A stretch of DNA of 64,000 nucleotides, taken from Eutreptiella sp. 'Long Island Sound 2002'. Lineage: Eukaryota; Euglenozoa; Euglenophyceae; Eutreptiales; Eutreptiaceae. Both the position numbers and the translations under genes were made by a program. The notes beneath the pieces were generated by a model. It saw nothing but the letters and a program-made list of their open reading frames with translations. It was not told the origin of the DNA and made no database searches. Positions 22,691-33,374 of this stretch are shown piece after piece; position 1 is the stretch's first letter; the number at the start of each line of letters is the position of its first letter. The stretch is from positions 152,972,352 through 153,036,351 of the forward strand of contig OZ038381.1 of the NCBI GenBank assembly GCA_964036045.1. Reading direction: 5' to 3'.

Positions 22691-22865
22691 CAAGGCAACA
22701 CAATACACAACAGTGCACTACACAATGCGCTCCAAACGTAACATTGAAACTAGTGATGTGGTTCTGAGGACACCTTTGCTCTCCGGGGGCTCCGTACCTA
22801 TAAATACGGATACTGTGGAGGAGGATAGTGCTCTTGGTTTCGGCATTACGCCACTTTGAACCTAC

Positions 22866-23183
22866 CTTCTTCTTGCATTTCGCTTTTGCCTTGTGTGCCG
22901 GTATTTTTAGGTGGGCATCTGCAACAGACTTTCGTTTATAATCAACCGGTTTTTGGCACGCCACACACCACATACTCTCACCATGTGGCTCAAAAGTACC
23001 AGGAGGATATTGCCGTGCCCGTGAAGCAGGTGTCGTCTTTGCCCCGTAGTTCAATGACATTTTTGCCTTCTTTGGCTTGGGCTCATCATCATCACTGTCA
23101 TTCTCCAGCAAATCAGGTTCATTTTCCTCTTCCTCATCATTTGTATGTACCTGCGCACCAGCTTCTGGCTGCGTCACAGACAT
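22866..23183 (-). CDS. CGGBP1/hAT-like zinc-finger protein, exon 1
   Basis: ATG at 23183 opens MSVTQPEAGAQV, followed by an acidic stretch (NDEEEENEPDLLENDSDDDE) and a basic patch (PKPKKAK). A finger follows: CVACQKPVDYKRKSVADAH and then HK, the CxxC...H...H arrangement found in CGG-binding protein 1 and at the N-terminus of many hAT transposases. The exon ends KAKCKKK before a strong donor (AAG before GTAGGT at 22865). No next exon is recognised, so this may be a transposon-derived or domesticated DNA-binding module whose remainder is lost. Confidence 0.5.
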
Positions 23184-23217
23184 CAAAAGAGCAAAAACAA
23201 CTCTGACAGGGCAGTGG

Positions 23218-23305
23218 AAACAAGTGCAAAAAAATGCAAAAAAGTGCAAAAAGTGCAAAAAATGGCTCAAAAGTGCAAAGTGCAAAAAAATGCAAAAAAG
23301 TGCAT
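23218..23305. repeat. TGCAAAAAA(G/A) short tandem repeat, right copy
   Basis: Same unit and orientation as 22610-22690. Together they bracket the zinc-finger exon. Confidence 0.75.
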
Positions 23306-23319
23306 TTGCACTTTTTCCC

Positions 23320-24834
23320 CCCCTCTGCTTTATGCCGCACTTCCTGAGGCATTGGGCCAGCTGGGGGCGCCACCAAGACTTGGGGTAGGCTTTCTAAAAG
23401 TTCATCTTGTACTTGCACCGCGTTGGAATACGCATCCGTGGGTGAGTCCCTAAAGTATGTGCTGTTTTTTGCCATTGCCGGCACCAACGATGACAGTGTC
23501 TTGCGTGCCTTTGCTGCAAATTTATCCGGGAACCGTTTGAATAACTGGTAGGGCTGGGTGAACTTTTTCCTCTTGTCGGCCATCCGTGACACGCATGGAT
23601 GGGGCTGGGGGGTGGCAGTGGCTGTAGGGGTTGCGGCGCCGTGTGGGACATGCATGCATGAGCCTGCAAAACGACCCAGTCTGTGCCCCCTCCCTCTTGT
23701 TGGAGTTTCATACATGGTTTCAAACGACAGTTGCAGCATGTCAAGGGATGTGGACTTGTATTTAACCCCCATGATATGGTCCCGAAACCGCCCTGGTTGG
23801 GCCGGTAGATCACAAGGGTGCAGACGGTATGGGCCCTCGGGCGCCAGTGGCAAGCATAATGTTTTCGTTCTTGATTCATGCAAAATGCAAAGGCATTCGG
23901 TGCAGAGCATGTACCACCAATCGCCAGCCCTTTCTTTTGCCTAAATACCGTGTCTGCAATCACGAATGTGTTGTTTTCATACATGTCGAAACACAGGAAC
24001 TTGAGCACCTCGTCAAAGGTGATATTGTGGTACAGGTCGCTATGTCCTTGCCCTAAGCGGTCTAATCTACGGTCCAGTTTGTTTATGGCAAACTTGAGCA
24101 CTCGACCCACGCCCCGGTTGTGCTACCTACGGGCCTCCAGCACCGCGGTGTGCAATTCCTGGATAGCCTCCCAAACACCATCCCGTGACAGCGATGGGAA
24201 CATCGCTTTGATGTCGAGCTCAAAGAGCTCGACATGCGGGTCTTTCGGTTCCCCCGTGGCACAGCGTTCCTGAATCCTGCTATTCCAGTATCCGACCCAT
24301 GGTAATATGTCCTTGCAGTGCAACATTTCAAGACTATGTACACATTTCTGGGCTTCAGTAATGAAAAGTTGAAGACAGCAGCCAATGAGTCTGTCATGGG
24401 CACGCAGCGGGTGTGAAGACACGATGTGTACCGCCAAGGGCTCCGGTACAAGTGGGTGCAGTTTGTCACACAGGGGGGGGGGGGGCAATGGCGGAAGGAT
24501 ATATGGCGCAAGCGCCAATGGAGCTAGTGAAGCTTTTCAATTTTTCAATGCGGACATGACCCGGAAGGTTTTCGGCAGACAGGGAAAGGATGTGGGGGTT
24601 TGCCGTCACAAGTGCCCATGGCGCCCGTTTGTCATCAAAGCAGTGGGGCAAGATACCGTGGATCCACGTGTCCATTGGTATACAGTGAACACAGAAATGA
24701 GAGGGCTGGCGGTGCCGGTGTACCAATTCATCGTACTTATTTTTGGAAAGAAACCGCGTGGATGGGGGTCCTTTTTTCTTCCCCTTTACCCAGTGCTTCT
24801 GTAACCCATTTCTACGTGCCGCGTGCCGCGTCAT
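23320..24834 (-). pseudogene. Reverse transcriptase, Penelope-like (tentative), decayed
   Basis: Minus-strand reading must change frame at a run of about 14 C (24473-24486) and pass one in-frame TAG (near 24125, context AGG TAG CAC). Upstream of the TAG lies RT motif A (LFELDIKAMFPSLSRDG). Downstream in the same frame lies LYHNITFDEVLKFL, then FRQKKGLAIGGTCSAPNAF, which corresponds to the motif-B region of Penelope-type RTs (G-x-x-x-G-T-x-x-A-P). The expected Y/F-x-D-D of motif C is not visible in any frame, so catalysis is doubtful. The C-terminal part shifts frame again and continues to about 23320 (MADKRKKFTQPYQLFKRFPD). Confidence 0.55.
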
Positions 24835-24933
24835 GCAGTATGGACAACGCTTTGTCCTAGGCCTCCTTTGGTGTAGGTAGGGTTTCTATTACCTCAAACT
24901 GTTCGTGATCATCGATGCTGTCAAGCATAGACT

Positions 24934-25825
24934 TTAGGGCGCCAATCTACCAATGTGCTCTAATTTGGCCCGCATTCTTGTCGCTAATCTCGAACTTCCA
25001 AAAATCACAATGTTCTGCATGAAAATCTCGGATCGCCTTTTCCATACGATCCAAGGCGCCTGTTTTCTATGGGCAAACCACACCTGTTTTGCCCGGCTGA
25101 GTATTTCCGCATACATGGCACGCACTGCCGCATCATGGGTTTTTTCACGCAGGTGTTTCAGGAACAAGTTTCGCAACGATTACAATCGGGCGCTTCATCG
25201 ATTCACATGCACGTACGATATCATTTTTCGCATTTTGGGTGAAAATGCGAGCTGGTTTCCCAAAGATCTGGGAGAGCACTCTCAAACAGCGGGCAAAGAT
25301 GTGTCCATCAATCAGGGCATCCGTGTCATGGAGCTGCAGCACAATAGCTTGCAGGTTAGGGTTGTTGTCAAACAGCGACAACAGAGAGTCAGTGTGGCTA
25401 TGGGGTTGGGCCACGCCGGGTTGCGTCACCCTCACCAACGCAACAGGGTTGTCCAAAGTGGACCAAGCACAATTCTCAAGAGAACCCCAAGACACCGTGC
25501 GTGTGCTGTCGGGGCTGTACACACCTCTCTGCACTGTGCGGAGAGCTATGGCATCGGCCCACTTCTTCAGCAAGGCATGAGTGCCCGCATCCGTCATGGT
25601 GCCAAAAAAGGGGTGTGTAGGAGAGCAAGATAAGCAACATAATATGGATTGAAATGGACACATATGGAGACATACATTGAAATCATGAATAAAGTATGAG
25701 CCTAGGTTAGTTTCAAATGGTGTGCAATTGTTTGGCAAAGGCAAAGCATGAAGATGGGCACAAAAGGCACAACAATGTAATTTTTCAAGTTGAAACAACC
25801 ACATGGCGCAAACAAATACTCGCAA
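24934..25825 (-). pseudogene. Upstream coding remnant of the RT element
   Basis: Two overlapping minus-strand frames (25145-25825 and 24934-25176) look coding, e.g. ALLKKWADAIALRTVQRGVY and LKHLREKTHDAAVRAMYAEI. They are offset by one base around 25150-25176. Same strand as the RT and directly upstream of it, so probably the N-terminal part of the same polyprotein. No domain recognised. Confidence 0.4.
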
Positions 25826-25829
25826 TATA

Positions 25830-26620
25830 CGGCCGTATACGCCTGCAGTAAGGTGGGGTCCGTGTCAGGTTGCAGCAACCATAGGCAGCGGCACGCTTCC
25901 GGCAAATGGAAGGTCCATTTAGGTTGCTTGGTGCGGCCCAGCATCTCAGCTAGTACCATAGCAGCCACTCTGGTACGGTGTCATGCCGAGCACCGTGTCT
26001 AGTTTGAATGTCTGCCTCCACATGTGCTGCCACGGCTTTGTAATTGTCCAATGGCTGCCTTGGATGAAGGTCTGTGTATCATGGTACTGTGCGTGAACAG
26101 CATGTGAAATAGCCGCGAAATCGTGGGCATCCAGTCCCGCCACTTGGTACCAGTGAGTAATGGATTCAGTTTCAGCATAGCGGAGCCAGAGGGTTGGACC
26201 GTAGGGGAAAGGCGAATATGTTGCTGTAAGAGTTGCAGCATTTTTCTATGGGGGTGCAAGGTGTAGAGGGGCGCGCTGGTATCGAACACGAACAAATCAC
26301 TTGCCTGCGAGCCATAGAATTTCCGGTCCAATATCATTCGGTGTCTTCGGACAGCTCCTTGCACACGTTGGATCCACCTCCGCTTAGCCTTGTCACACGC
26401 TGCAATGCACCTTTGGAGCTTTGCAACGGCGCACCATGATTTGCAGGGGCTTCCAAAACAGGTAATGGTGGTTCCATCACAGGGTGCAGCAGCACGGAGC
26501 AGGAGAATGTAATCCACGAATCAGAGGTCACTGTCTTCTTCACAAAGTCATTTCCGGCACGGAGAAGAATAGAGTTCACAGGGGCCATATTAGGAGACGT
26601 CTTTAGAACGCATAACAATC
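25830..26620 (-). pseudogene. Further frameshifted ORF of the same element
   Basis: Frames at 25999-26517 and 25946-26143 contribute KLQRCIAACDKAKRRWIQRV, DRKFYGSQASDLFVFDTSAP and HAVHAQYHDTQTFIQG. They fit one decayed minus-strand gene. No domain recognised. Confidence 0.35.
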
Positions 26621-27330
26621 TTGTAGAGTAGCCATAGTAACAAATAATCCGGGACGGAGTTCAGCGGGGGTCTCAGTGTCGTGGCCGTTTTCCAGCGATA
26701 CGCAGGGCCAGTGCCTCATTTGAATCATCTTCATCACGTTACCAATAGGGTCGCTCCACCGGGATGGGGGGCTGATTGGGGGAGTAGTCCACGAGCTTTC
26801 CCCACCACTTGTGGTGATCGATGGTGTCAAGCAGGATGACTCTGTACGCTCTCCAGTCCTTGGTCTCGTTGATGTTGGTGCGCGGGGGGATATGCACGTA
26901 TCCCCCGGTCTGTTTGGTAAGCGGGGAGGCCAGGACATGCTTTTTCCGGTCGGGCGCGGCTGTCGGTGTCGATACTGTCGCTTGCTCACGTGATCCACTC
27001 GACATAGAGAGTCTGCGGGTTAGGTCTGGTGTTGCTTGGGTTTCAGGGACGCAGTCGTCAGCCTTTCCGTCCACAATGGCCGTTTGGGGTCGCTGTGAGA
27101 GCGGGGTCCGGGTCATCGGGTTTGTGTTGCTGGGGCCCGGTGGTGTCTCAACCACATTGTCTCACGGGGTAAGCTCTTCATCCTCACCATCGTCTTCACT
27201 GTCAAACTTCTTGTCCTTGACCATTTGGGAGGCGATGCATTTGAGTATGCCACGATCCCGCTTACGGTTTTTTTGGATGATAGTCAGGAAGCGGCCCATG
27301 CGCTCCATGCGGCGGTTTACCACAAGCTAA
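26603..27330 (-). pseudogene. Gag-like acidic/Pro-rich ORF with one in-frame TGA
   Basis: From about 27310 one frame reads MERMGRFLTIIQKNRKRDRG, then KDKKFDSEDDGEDEELTP. It meets a single TGA at about 27157-27159 (context CCG TGA GAC) and continues in frame as DNVVETPPGPSNTNPMTRTP down to 26739. Composition (acidic patch, Pro/Thr-rich middle) is like a retroelement structural protein, but no zinc knuckle is present. Confidence 0.4.
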
Positions 27331-27848
27331 CAAAGCACCAAGACACTGGTCTGACTGAACTCTTCGGGCGGGTTTTCCTGATCGAATATAGTGCGCAAGG
27401 CACCATAGTTCACTGGATGCTGGACTCAGGCCACCGGGGCCGGACACCGTTTGATACAAGAAATGCATCGGGCACACTCATGGATCGCCTCTCACGCTGA
27501 ACCAAAACGGAGGCATATTCATCACCATGGTCTCTTCTCACAGCCAAAAGGAAAAGAGCCGGTGGCATCCCGTAGGGCTACACAACTCTCCAGCCTCACC
27601 TGAATCTCATCTGAAAGCAATAAAATCGGATCGTGTCTGAAAATCAAAATCATTCTGAACAGCAAAATGGCGGCAGAAAACTCCCACCGTCCCACAGTAC
27701 ACAGTGGGACAGTGGGTGGGTAGGGCAGAAAATAAAATTCCGGAAAGATCCTGTATGAAAGTGGTAAACAATGTTTGTTGGGACAAACACAGGTTTACCA
27801 CTAGCAAACAAAGCACCAAGACAAGGGTCTGACTGAACTCTTCGGTTA
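27313..27848. repeat. Direct repeat of about 55 bp (two copies)
   Basis: 27313-27368 and 27793-27848 share AACAAAGCACCAAGACA and GGTCTGACTGAACTCTTCGG. They bracket DNA without a supported gene. Confidence 0.7.
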
Positions 27849-28239
27849 ACCTTCAACCTTCCCTCGACCCTGCAAATCGCCGTGCGCCTAATAGGCAAAA
27901 ACACAAAAGAAAAGACAAAACATGCGACAACAATTAATATAAATGCCACCCTTGACCCTCGACTCCCACAGCAGGGCACTCACACCGCCGCCCCAGCCTA
28001 GACTGGCCAGCCAGCCGGCAATGACCGTGTAGACGGTCGAGTCTAGGCCAGGGTGTCGCCCTCAAACCACAGCGCTGCCTACTCCAGGTGAGCGCCGGTC
28101 AAGCGTGCGGTACAGCCGCAGCCGCCCTTCCTGCCTCCCATCCCTCTGCGAGCGCGCGCGAGACCACTCACGCTCTATACACCACCGTCCACAAGCCCCA
28201 AACCGCCGTGTGGATGCACCTGATGTTATCGGGCTCGTG

Positions 28240-29127
28240 CTATGTCTCCTGAATGTCGCGGTGCGACGGCACCACTACCCACCACACATCCGTCAAAACC
28301 GGCAGGGCCGCCGCCAGCGCCGCAACCGCCTCCTCCACCGTGCGGTGCACGATCCCCCCCACTCCCCCGACGCCCGCACTGTCCCACAACTGTCCGGTGT
28401 AGGACAGTCCCACCGCATGGTCCCTGCCCTGGCCGTTGACACCCTCAAACAAAACAAGTCGCCGGTGGGGGTTGGCAGCCCAAACCGGCGGCACCGGCTG
28501 CCACTCCTCACCCCCCGGATACCGGGTGATGGGCCGCAACCCCCAGAGGGGGGCGACCCACCGATCCTAGTACTGGGGGCGGCTCTGTTGGTGGGGGGTG
28601 GGGCGCTGCGCCCGGGCGCAAAGGGTCACACCCGATGGGTAGCGCCACCCGAAGACAGATCGGAGTGACGCCCCCTTCACGGCCAGGTCTGGCACGCCCC
28701 CCGGGACAGGCACTGCGCTCATCCACAGCTCGGCGTTGTCCAAGTGCAGCTCCGCACCAGGGGCGTGCCGGAGGCCGTCCCAACAGCCCGCCAGCAGATC
28801 TTGCATCCGCACGGCCCCTGGGGCGATCCGGTCCACCGGCTGCAACAAGCACACTTCGCGAGCCCACTGGCGGCGGTGTTGGGTATGCGGGAAGGCGGCA
28901 ACCGCCGCGGTATGCCACCGTCGCATGACCGCCGTTGTGAACCAGCTCTCCGGGCGCATGGGCTGCTGCGGGTGCTGGGTTGGCTGCCCGTGCGCTCTCC
29001 CGCCGGCCCTGCCCCTACCTCTGCCGCGTCGCACCATCAAAGAAAAAGGTCTGACACAGGGAAGGAAAAAAGAAGTCGACCGGAGCCCCGTACCAGGAGG
29101 TACTCCTACACCGGCCATATGTATCAC
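28240..29127 (-). pseudogene. Unrecognised GC-rich ORF with one in-frame TAG
   Basis: The minus-strand frame 29127-28570 ends at a TAG (28567-28569, context TAC TAG GAT) and stays open in the same frame to 28240. Segments look coding: RRQWAREVCLLQPVDRIAPG before the TAG, RYPGGEEWQPVPPVWAANPH after it. GC content is much higher than in flanking AT-richer DNA. It may be part of the neighbouring DIRS-like element. Family unknown. Confidence 0.35.
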
Positions 29128-29449
29128 AGGCCTCCGCGTCGCATAGCAAGGTCATCCCCGGGAAAGGTTGTCTCTGTGGGCAGTGACCGTGTAGACAGTC
29201 GCCCTTCCCCGAGGGTGCTGCAGACGACTTCCTGCAGTTGCACGTGCGCCCGAGGTTAGGAACCGGCCCCCTGTTTGCCGGGAGCTACTGTTGGATGCGG
29301 TGGGGGGACCACAGCCAAGCGTTACCGCTGAAGGTTTTGGAGGGGCTGGCCACCACCATGGCTTTGGCCGCGGACGAGTGGCGACTGCCGGCGTGGGGTA
29401 TTTTCCAAGAGTTCGACGGGTTGGCTAAACCCGTTTGTGAGGGAGCGGA

Positions 29450-30240
29450 GGTTTCGAAGTCTGTCTTGAGCGGCCGGGTTATCTGTGTCGATGCGGCTTG
29501 GGACCTGTGCCGCTAACGGGGGGGGGGGGGGGCTGATCCCTGGATTGGGGGCCCGCACTTGGTTTCCATGGGCGCGAGTAACCAACCAGCAGCGGGCTGA
29601 GTTGGAGGGGCTGGCGTGGGCGGTACGGTTGGCGGTGGTTCTGGGATGGCGGTGTGCCACAAGAGTCACCGATAGTACAACGGCAGGACATCACGTCGTA
29701 GGGTTAAGGCGTGGTTAGGGAAGCAGATGTGTGTGCTGTGTGCGCTGGCATGGCGGCTTCGCCTCTCGGGCCTGGTTGTGAGGGTGATTTGGTGCCCAAC
29801 CGAGATCCAGCCGGCTGACCCGTTGAGCCGCCTCGAGTCCGATTTTCATGGGGTAATGGCGCGTGCTGAGCAGATGGCATGGTTTTCGTGGGGCCGACTG
29901 TTGAGTTGCGCCGACCTGTGCACCTTTATGGGCGCTTTGACGCTGGCATGAGGCAGACCGCACACAGAAATCTGTTGGCTCCGCGCGAGCTGATCGGCCC
30001 GGATCCGGCGGAGTTAACCAGAGTCACCAACTTGGTAGCCGAGGCACTGCGGAGACACAGATTTATAGTGAGCCCAAAATCCACCCTCAGCCCGGTTGAG
30101 CGTATCTTCTTCCTGGGGAAGTGGTTGGATTTGTCCGCCCGTACGTGGTGGGCGTGGTGGGCGTGGTGGGCGTTCTTGCAGATGCTTAGTGCATGGTTGC
30201 GAGTCGCGGTGCGGATGCTGAACTATAGCAGACTGGTAGG
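29450..30240 (+). pseudogene. RNase H and RT-thumb fragments of a DIRS-like pol, opposite strand
   Basis: On plus, VICVDAAWDLCR, then (after a run of G and a frameshift) NQQRAELEGLAWAVRLAVV and TRVTDSTTAG give the D-E-D acidic residues of an RNase H. VIWCPTEIQPADPLSR is the DIRS/gypsy-type RNase H end. Further on, RRHRFIVSPKSTLSPVERIF with FLGKWLD is an RT thumb. Order (RNase H before thumb) and strand (opposite to the adjoining RT) are wrong for an intact element, so the segment is rearranged or composed of two insertions. Confidence 0.55.
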
Positions 30241-30850
30241 CAAGTCAGTCGGAAGGAAGTCGTCCATATAATGAAGGAGGACAATCCCCTTCGGTATCAG
30301 GGGGGGGACAATCTCGGAAAGGGCAAACTGGCAGATAATCGGGGAGTATTTCCATCCGAAATGCAGTCTATCCAGACTGTAGACGCCCCCGCCCCCCCGT
30401 TGCACAGAAGCGAAACGCACGTCGTGCATGCGCGGGCAGCACAAAGGACCAAAACGCATTGGACAAGTCCACGTGCGTGGCAGAGTACCGTACCCCCGGT
30501 GGAGTCTCCGCCAGGAAGCGGGCAACGCCTTCCCACGACGGCAAATCAAACCCTGGGGGTTTCCCCTTAAACTCGTTCATACCTACACAGGACGAGATCA
30601 GACTAACCTTGGCACTGCTCTTAGGAATGATGAAAGGAAAAACTGAGGGGGGGGGGAGTGTCCGGATTCAAGACTTGTGCCTCATCAAGTGTCGCCACGA
30701 TGGGCTCTACACCCGGGCCTATCTTCCAGCCCCCCCTCCGGGTCCTCCTCCACATCATACTGCATCGCTCGCTTAACGAAGTCAGGCGGTACAACCCGGG
30801 GCCAGAGGTCAGCCGGTATGGCATAGGCCCCAAGGCGTCCCAACCCCTTC
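30240..30850 (-). pseudogene. DIRS-like reverse transcriptase, fingers to YMDD, frameshifted
   Basis: Minus strand: fingers (SFIIPKSSAKVSLISSCVGM, FDLPSWEGVARFL), motif A (YSATHVDLSNAFWSFVLP), a frameshift in a C-rich run near 30390, motif B region (YSLDRLHFGWKYSPIICQFA) and the catalytic box VLLHYMDDFL. The reading frame ends at about 30240, where it abuts plus-strand thumb/RNase H sequence. All core motifs up to YMDD remain, but frameshifts in homopolymers inactivate this copy. Confidence 0.65.
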
Positions 30851-31335
30851 GCGGCCAAAGACGGGTCAGTGCGCATAAGGACAGGGATGGGCGACGTGGT
30901 CAGATGCAAGAGAGAATCCCAAACCTCCTCCCCCAGCGCGCCTACCCATGTCTCCACGGTCCCCTCCAAACGCCAGTCCTCCGCGGTTGAAACAAGCCTT
31001 GTGACCAGAAGGTGTATGCGCTTCAGCAGCAGCTGCTGAGAGCAGCGCAACCGCCTGGCCAACCACTCCACATGGGGCGCAAGTGCCACCAGAAAGCGGG
31101 CAAAGAGAGGCGGCTGCTCAGATGGCACCGGGGGTGTATCGTCGGCTTCCGCGTCGCCCAGCGAGGTCAGCCCCAGGGAAGGTTGTCTCTGGGGGCAGTG
31201 ACCGTGTAGACAGTCGTCCCCCCCCGAGGGTGCCGCTCGCACAGAGCTAGCGGTTGCTCGTGTGTGGCCGGGTATCCGTGCGGCGCCCGGCCGCAGGTCA
31301 GGCTCGGGATCGGTCAGCAAAAAAGGAACATACAA
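30685..31335 (-). CDS. Linker ORF between recombinase and RT of the DIRS-like unit
   Basis: An open frame of about 216 codons directly follows the recombinase frame and leads toward RT. Its coding-like part is VEWLARRLRCSQQLLLKRIH, LVSTAEDWRLEGTVETWVGA and AYAIPADLWPRVVPPDFVKR. No domain recognised; probably the N-terminal extension of the pol protein. Confidence 0.4.
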   Translation of the reverse strand: MYVPFLLTDPEPDLRPGAARIPGHTRATASSVRAAPSGGDDCLHGHCPQRQPSLGLTSLGDAEADDTPPVPSEQPPLFARFLVALAPHVEWLARRLRCSQQLLLKRIHLLVTRLVSTAEDWRLEGTVETWVGALGEEVWDSLLHLTTSPIPVLMRTDPSLAAKGLGRLGAYAIPADLWPRVVPPDFVKRAMQYDVEEDPEGGLEDRPGCRAHRGDT

Positions 31336-31342
31336 CTAGGGC

Positions 31343-33028
31343 TCAGTGGCAGCGCCTCTGGCGGCCCTCGAAACGCCCTCGTGGTGCCTCCGTCGCGGCC
31401 TCATTGACCGCCGTTGCACTCGCCGCGAGACACCTACGTTTAGACGGTGGTCCCTCCCCGGCCTCAGCTTGCTCGGGGCAGGGGCGCACAAAACAGCGTT
31501 GGGGTGTGGCGGGCTGTCTCGCCGGCTGACTCGCCACTCCCACCGGCGCGCCAGGCGCCCTCTTCCTTTGCTCAGGACCGGGGACGCCCACAGGCACAAC
31601 CCGCTTGGTGGTGCGGACGGTCTGGCCTTGGCCTCCGTTACCCTGTGCACCGGGTCTGCGGCGTTTCCGTGGCCGGACGCCTCCCCCACCCGCTTTCCCA
31701 ACTCTGAAGGCCGGCTGTGTGGCGCTCTGAAGCCTTCCCGCAAGCGGCTCGATGATCTCCATCCCGGAGCTGCTCGTGGAACTGCTGTCGGAGCCGTCCG
31801 AGGAGCTTGCGTCCGTGTCCTCGGATTGGCCGGATACAGCACCCCGACTACCGCCATCCGCATCAGGTGGCTCCACCGTATTAGCCTGGCGGTGGCCCGG
31901 AGGAGGAGGCAAGTGGATAGGACCGACAAAGCCAAAATCTGTCTCTAGCTTGTCAGCGCCAAAGAGGCCGCCACCCCACACAGCAATGCAGCTGACAATC
32001 TCCTCCTCGCCATTCCTCACCGACTGCGACGACGGGGACGGGAGCTGTAACGGCCCGATTACCTCCGGGTCCTTGAACGCCATGGCATACCGCATCGCCG
32101 TGGGGGTATCCGTCCACCCTCCCCACCATTTCAAGAACGGCAGGTTTGGCTTGCGGCCCCAGGATGCACTTGCCCCGCCCCTCCTGAAGCAGTGCCACGC
32201 GTAGCCCCTCCAGCGGGTACCCGCTGACAGGTCGGCCAGGCCGCGCTCCAGGGCAGGGGCACCTTCAGTGAGGTACGGGGCATCCTAGGCGATGTCATGA
32301 ATGTGGGCGTAATCGCGGAGCCATCCTGCCCACGCCGCCGGGTACCGGGCCAGCGGACGCCTGTGCCAGCCTTGCTGTTTGGGCTTGCTGCGGAAGAACA
32401 CGAGAGAGGTGTCCGCGACGTCGCACGGTCGTATGCTCGCTGCCTCCCCCACGCAAAAGAAGCAAACCCAGGAGAGTACACCCAAGGCTGCAACGACGCG
32501 CTGCTGACCCGTGCTTGCTGCCGACCAGAGCTCACGCAACATAGGAGGCGCAGCGTAGTCGTGGCCTTTAAGCTGGGACCCGCCCCCCGCAATGCCTCGG
32601 TGGAGCGGCAGGACCGTGGGTGGGAGGATACACAGGTCCTCCAGACCCCGGACAGCGGCGAAGGTGCCGCGCATGCCCGAGGCGGACAGGCCCTGGTCGG
32701 ACCGCACGGCCAAGCTCTCGGCCAAGACCTCCTGCAGGCCCAAGTCTAGGTAGGCGTTGTCGCTCGGTCTCCACCAGCTGGTTGATTGCGGATCTGTAAC
32801 GAGCTCGCGTAGACGGTCGCCCGTCGAGGACAGCTTGTGCTCTGATGCTCCCTTCCCGTCCCATATATCTCTCGCCGCGAGGAAAGTGGCTGCAGTGCCG
32901 CCCCACAGGGGCGCATCGGCTCCGTGCATTGCCACGCCCCGTGCGCTGGCCGGCGTTGAATGCCCTGACGAGGCACCCTGGGATTCCGGCTCACCCCTGC
33001 ACCCGTCAAGGTGGCCGGCATGGAACAA
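31343..33028 (-). pseudogene. Tyrosine recombinase (DIRS-type), one in-frame TAG
   Basis: Open frame from 33028 to 31343 except for one TAG at 32285-32287 (context GCC TAG GAT). Before the TAG: the helical core VVAALGVLSWVCFFCVGEAA, with the box-I Arg position modified (usual R-x-x-E appears as CVGEA). After it: GTRWRGYAWHCFRRGGAS with the H-x-x-R motif of box II, then FLKWWGGWTDTPTAMRYAM, where the Tyr is the likely nucleophile. The C-terminal 200 codons are Ser/Pro/Arg-rich linker. Such recombinases insert DIRS, Ngaro and PAT retroelement circles. Uncertain catalytic Arg and the TAG suggest an inactive copy. Confidence 0.65.
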
Positions 33029-33374
33029 TCACCTCCAATAGGGGCACTGGAATTGCCAGTGCTGGCGCTCCCCTTCTAGCTTGGGCAAATCTCGGCAACG
33101 TCGGCAGTGTCCGGAAGGCTTGGCAGACACGGGAATTATGATTGCCATTGCTGGCAATCCACTTCCGCACACCCTCCCGGGTCACGAATTTTACCCCGCG
33201 GTAGGTGAGCTGCGGGCCGCCACGCGCCAACGCCTCCTCCCACTGGAGCTTGTCCAGCGTGTCTCTGGCCTCCGCACCCTGTTGCTGCGCCGTGTACCGG
33301 GAGCGGTAAGCCTGATGGCTCTACTGCAAACATGCCCACATCCTGTATGCCAGGGTATCGCCTGGGCCGGCCTG

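Larger units (their letters stand above)
29132..31238. repeat. Direct repeat of about 90 bp within the DIRS-like mosaic
   Basis: 29132-29225 and 31145-31238 share CCGCGTCGC, AAGGTTGTCTCTG and GCAGTGACCGTGTAGACAGT, ending CCGAGGGTGC. A shorter copy with the palindromic core GACCGTGTAGACGGTC is at 28021-28036. DIRS elements carry split or internal repeats used in circle formation, so these may be such sequences; that is inference. Confidence 0.6.
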
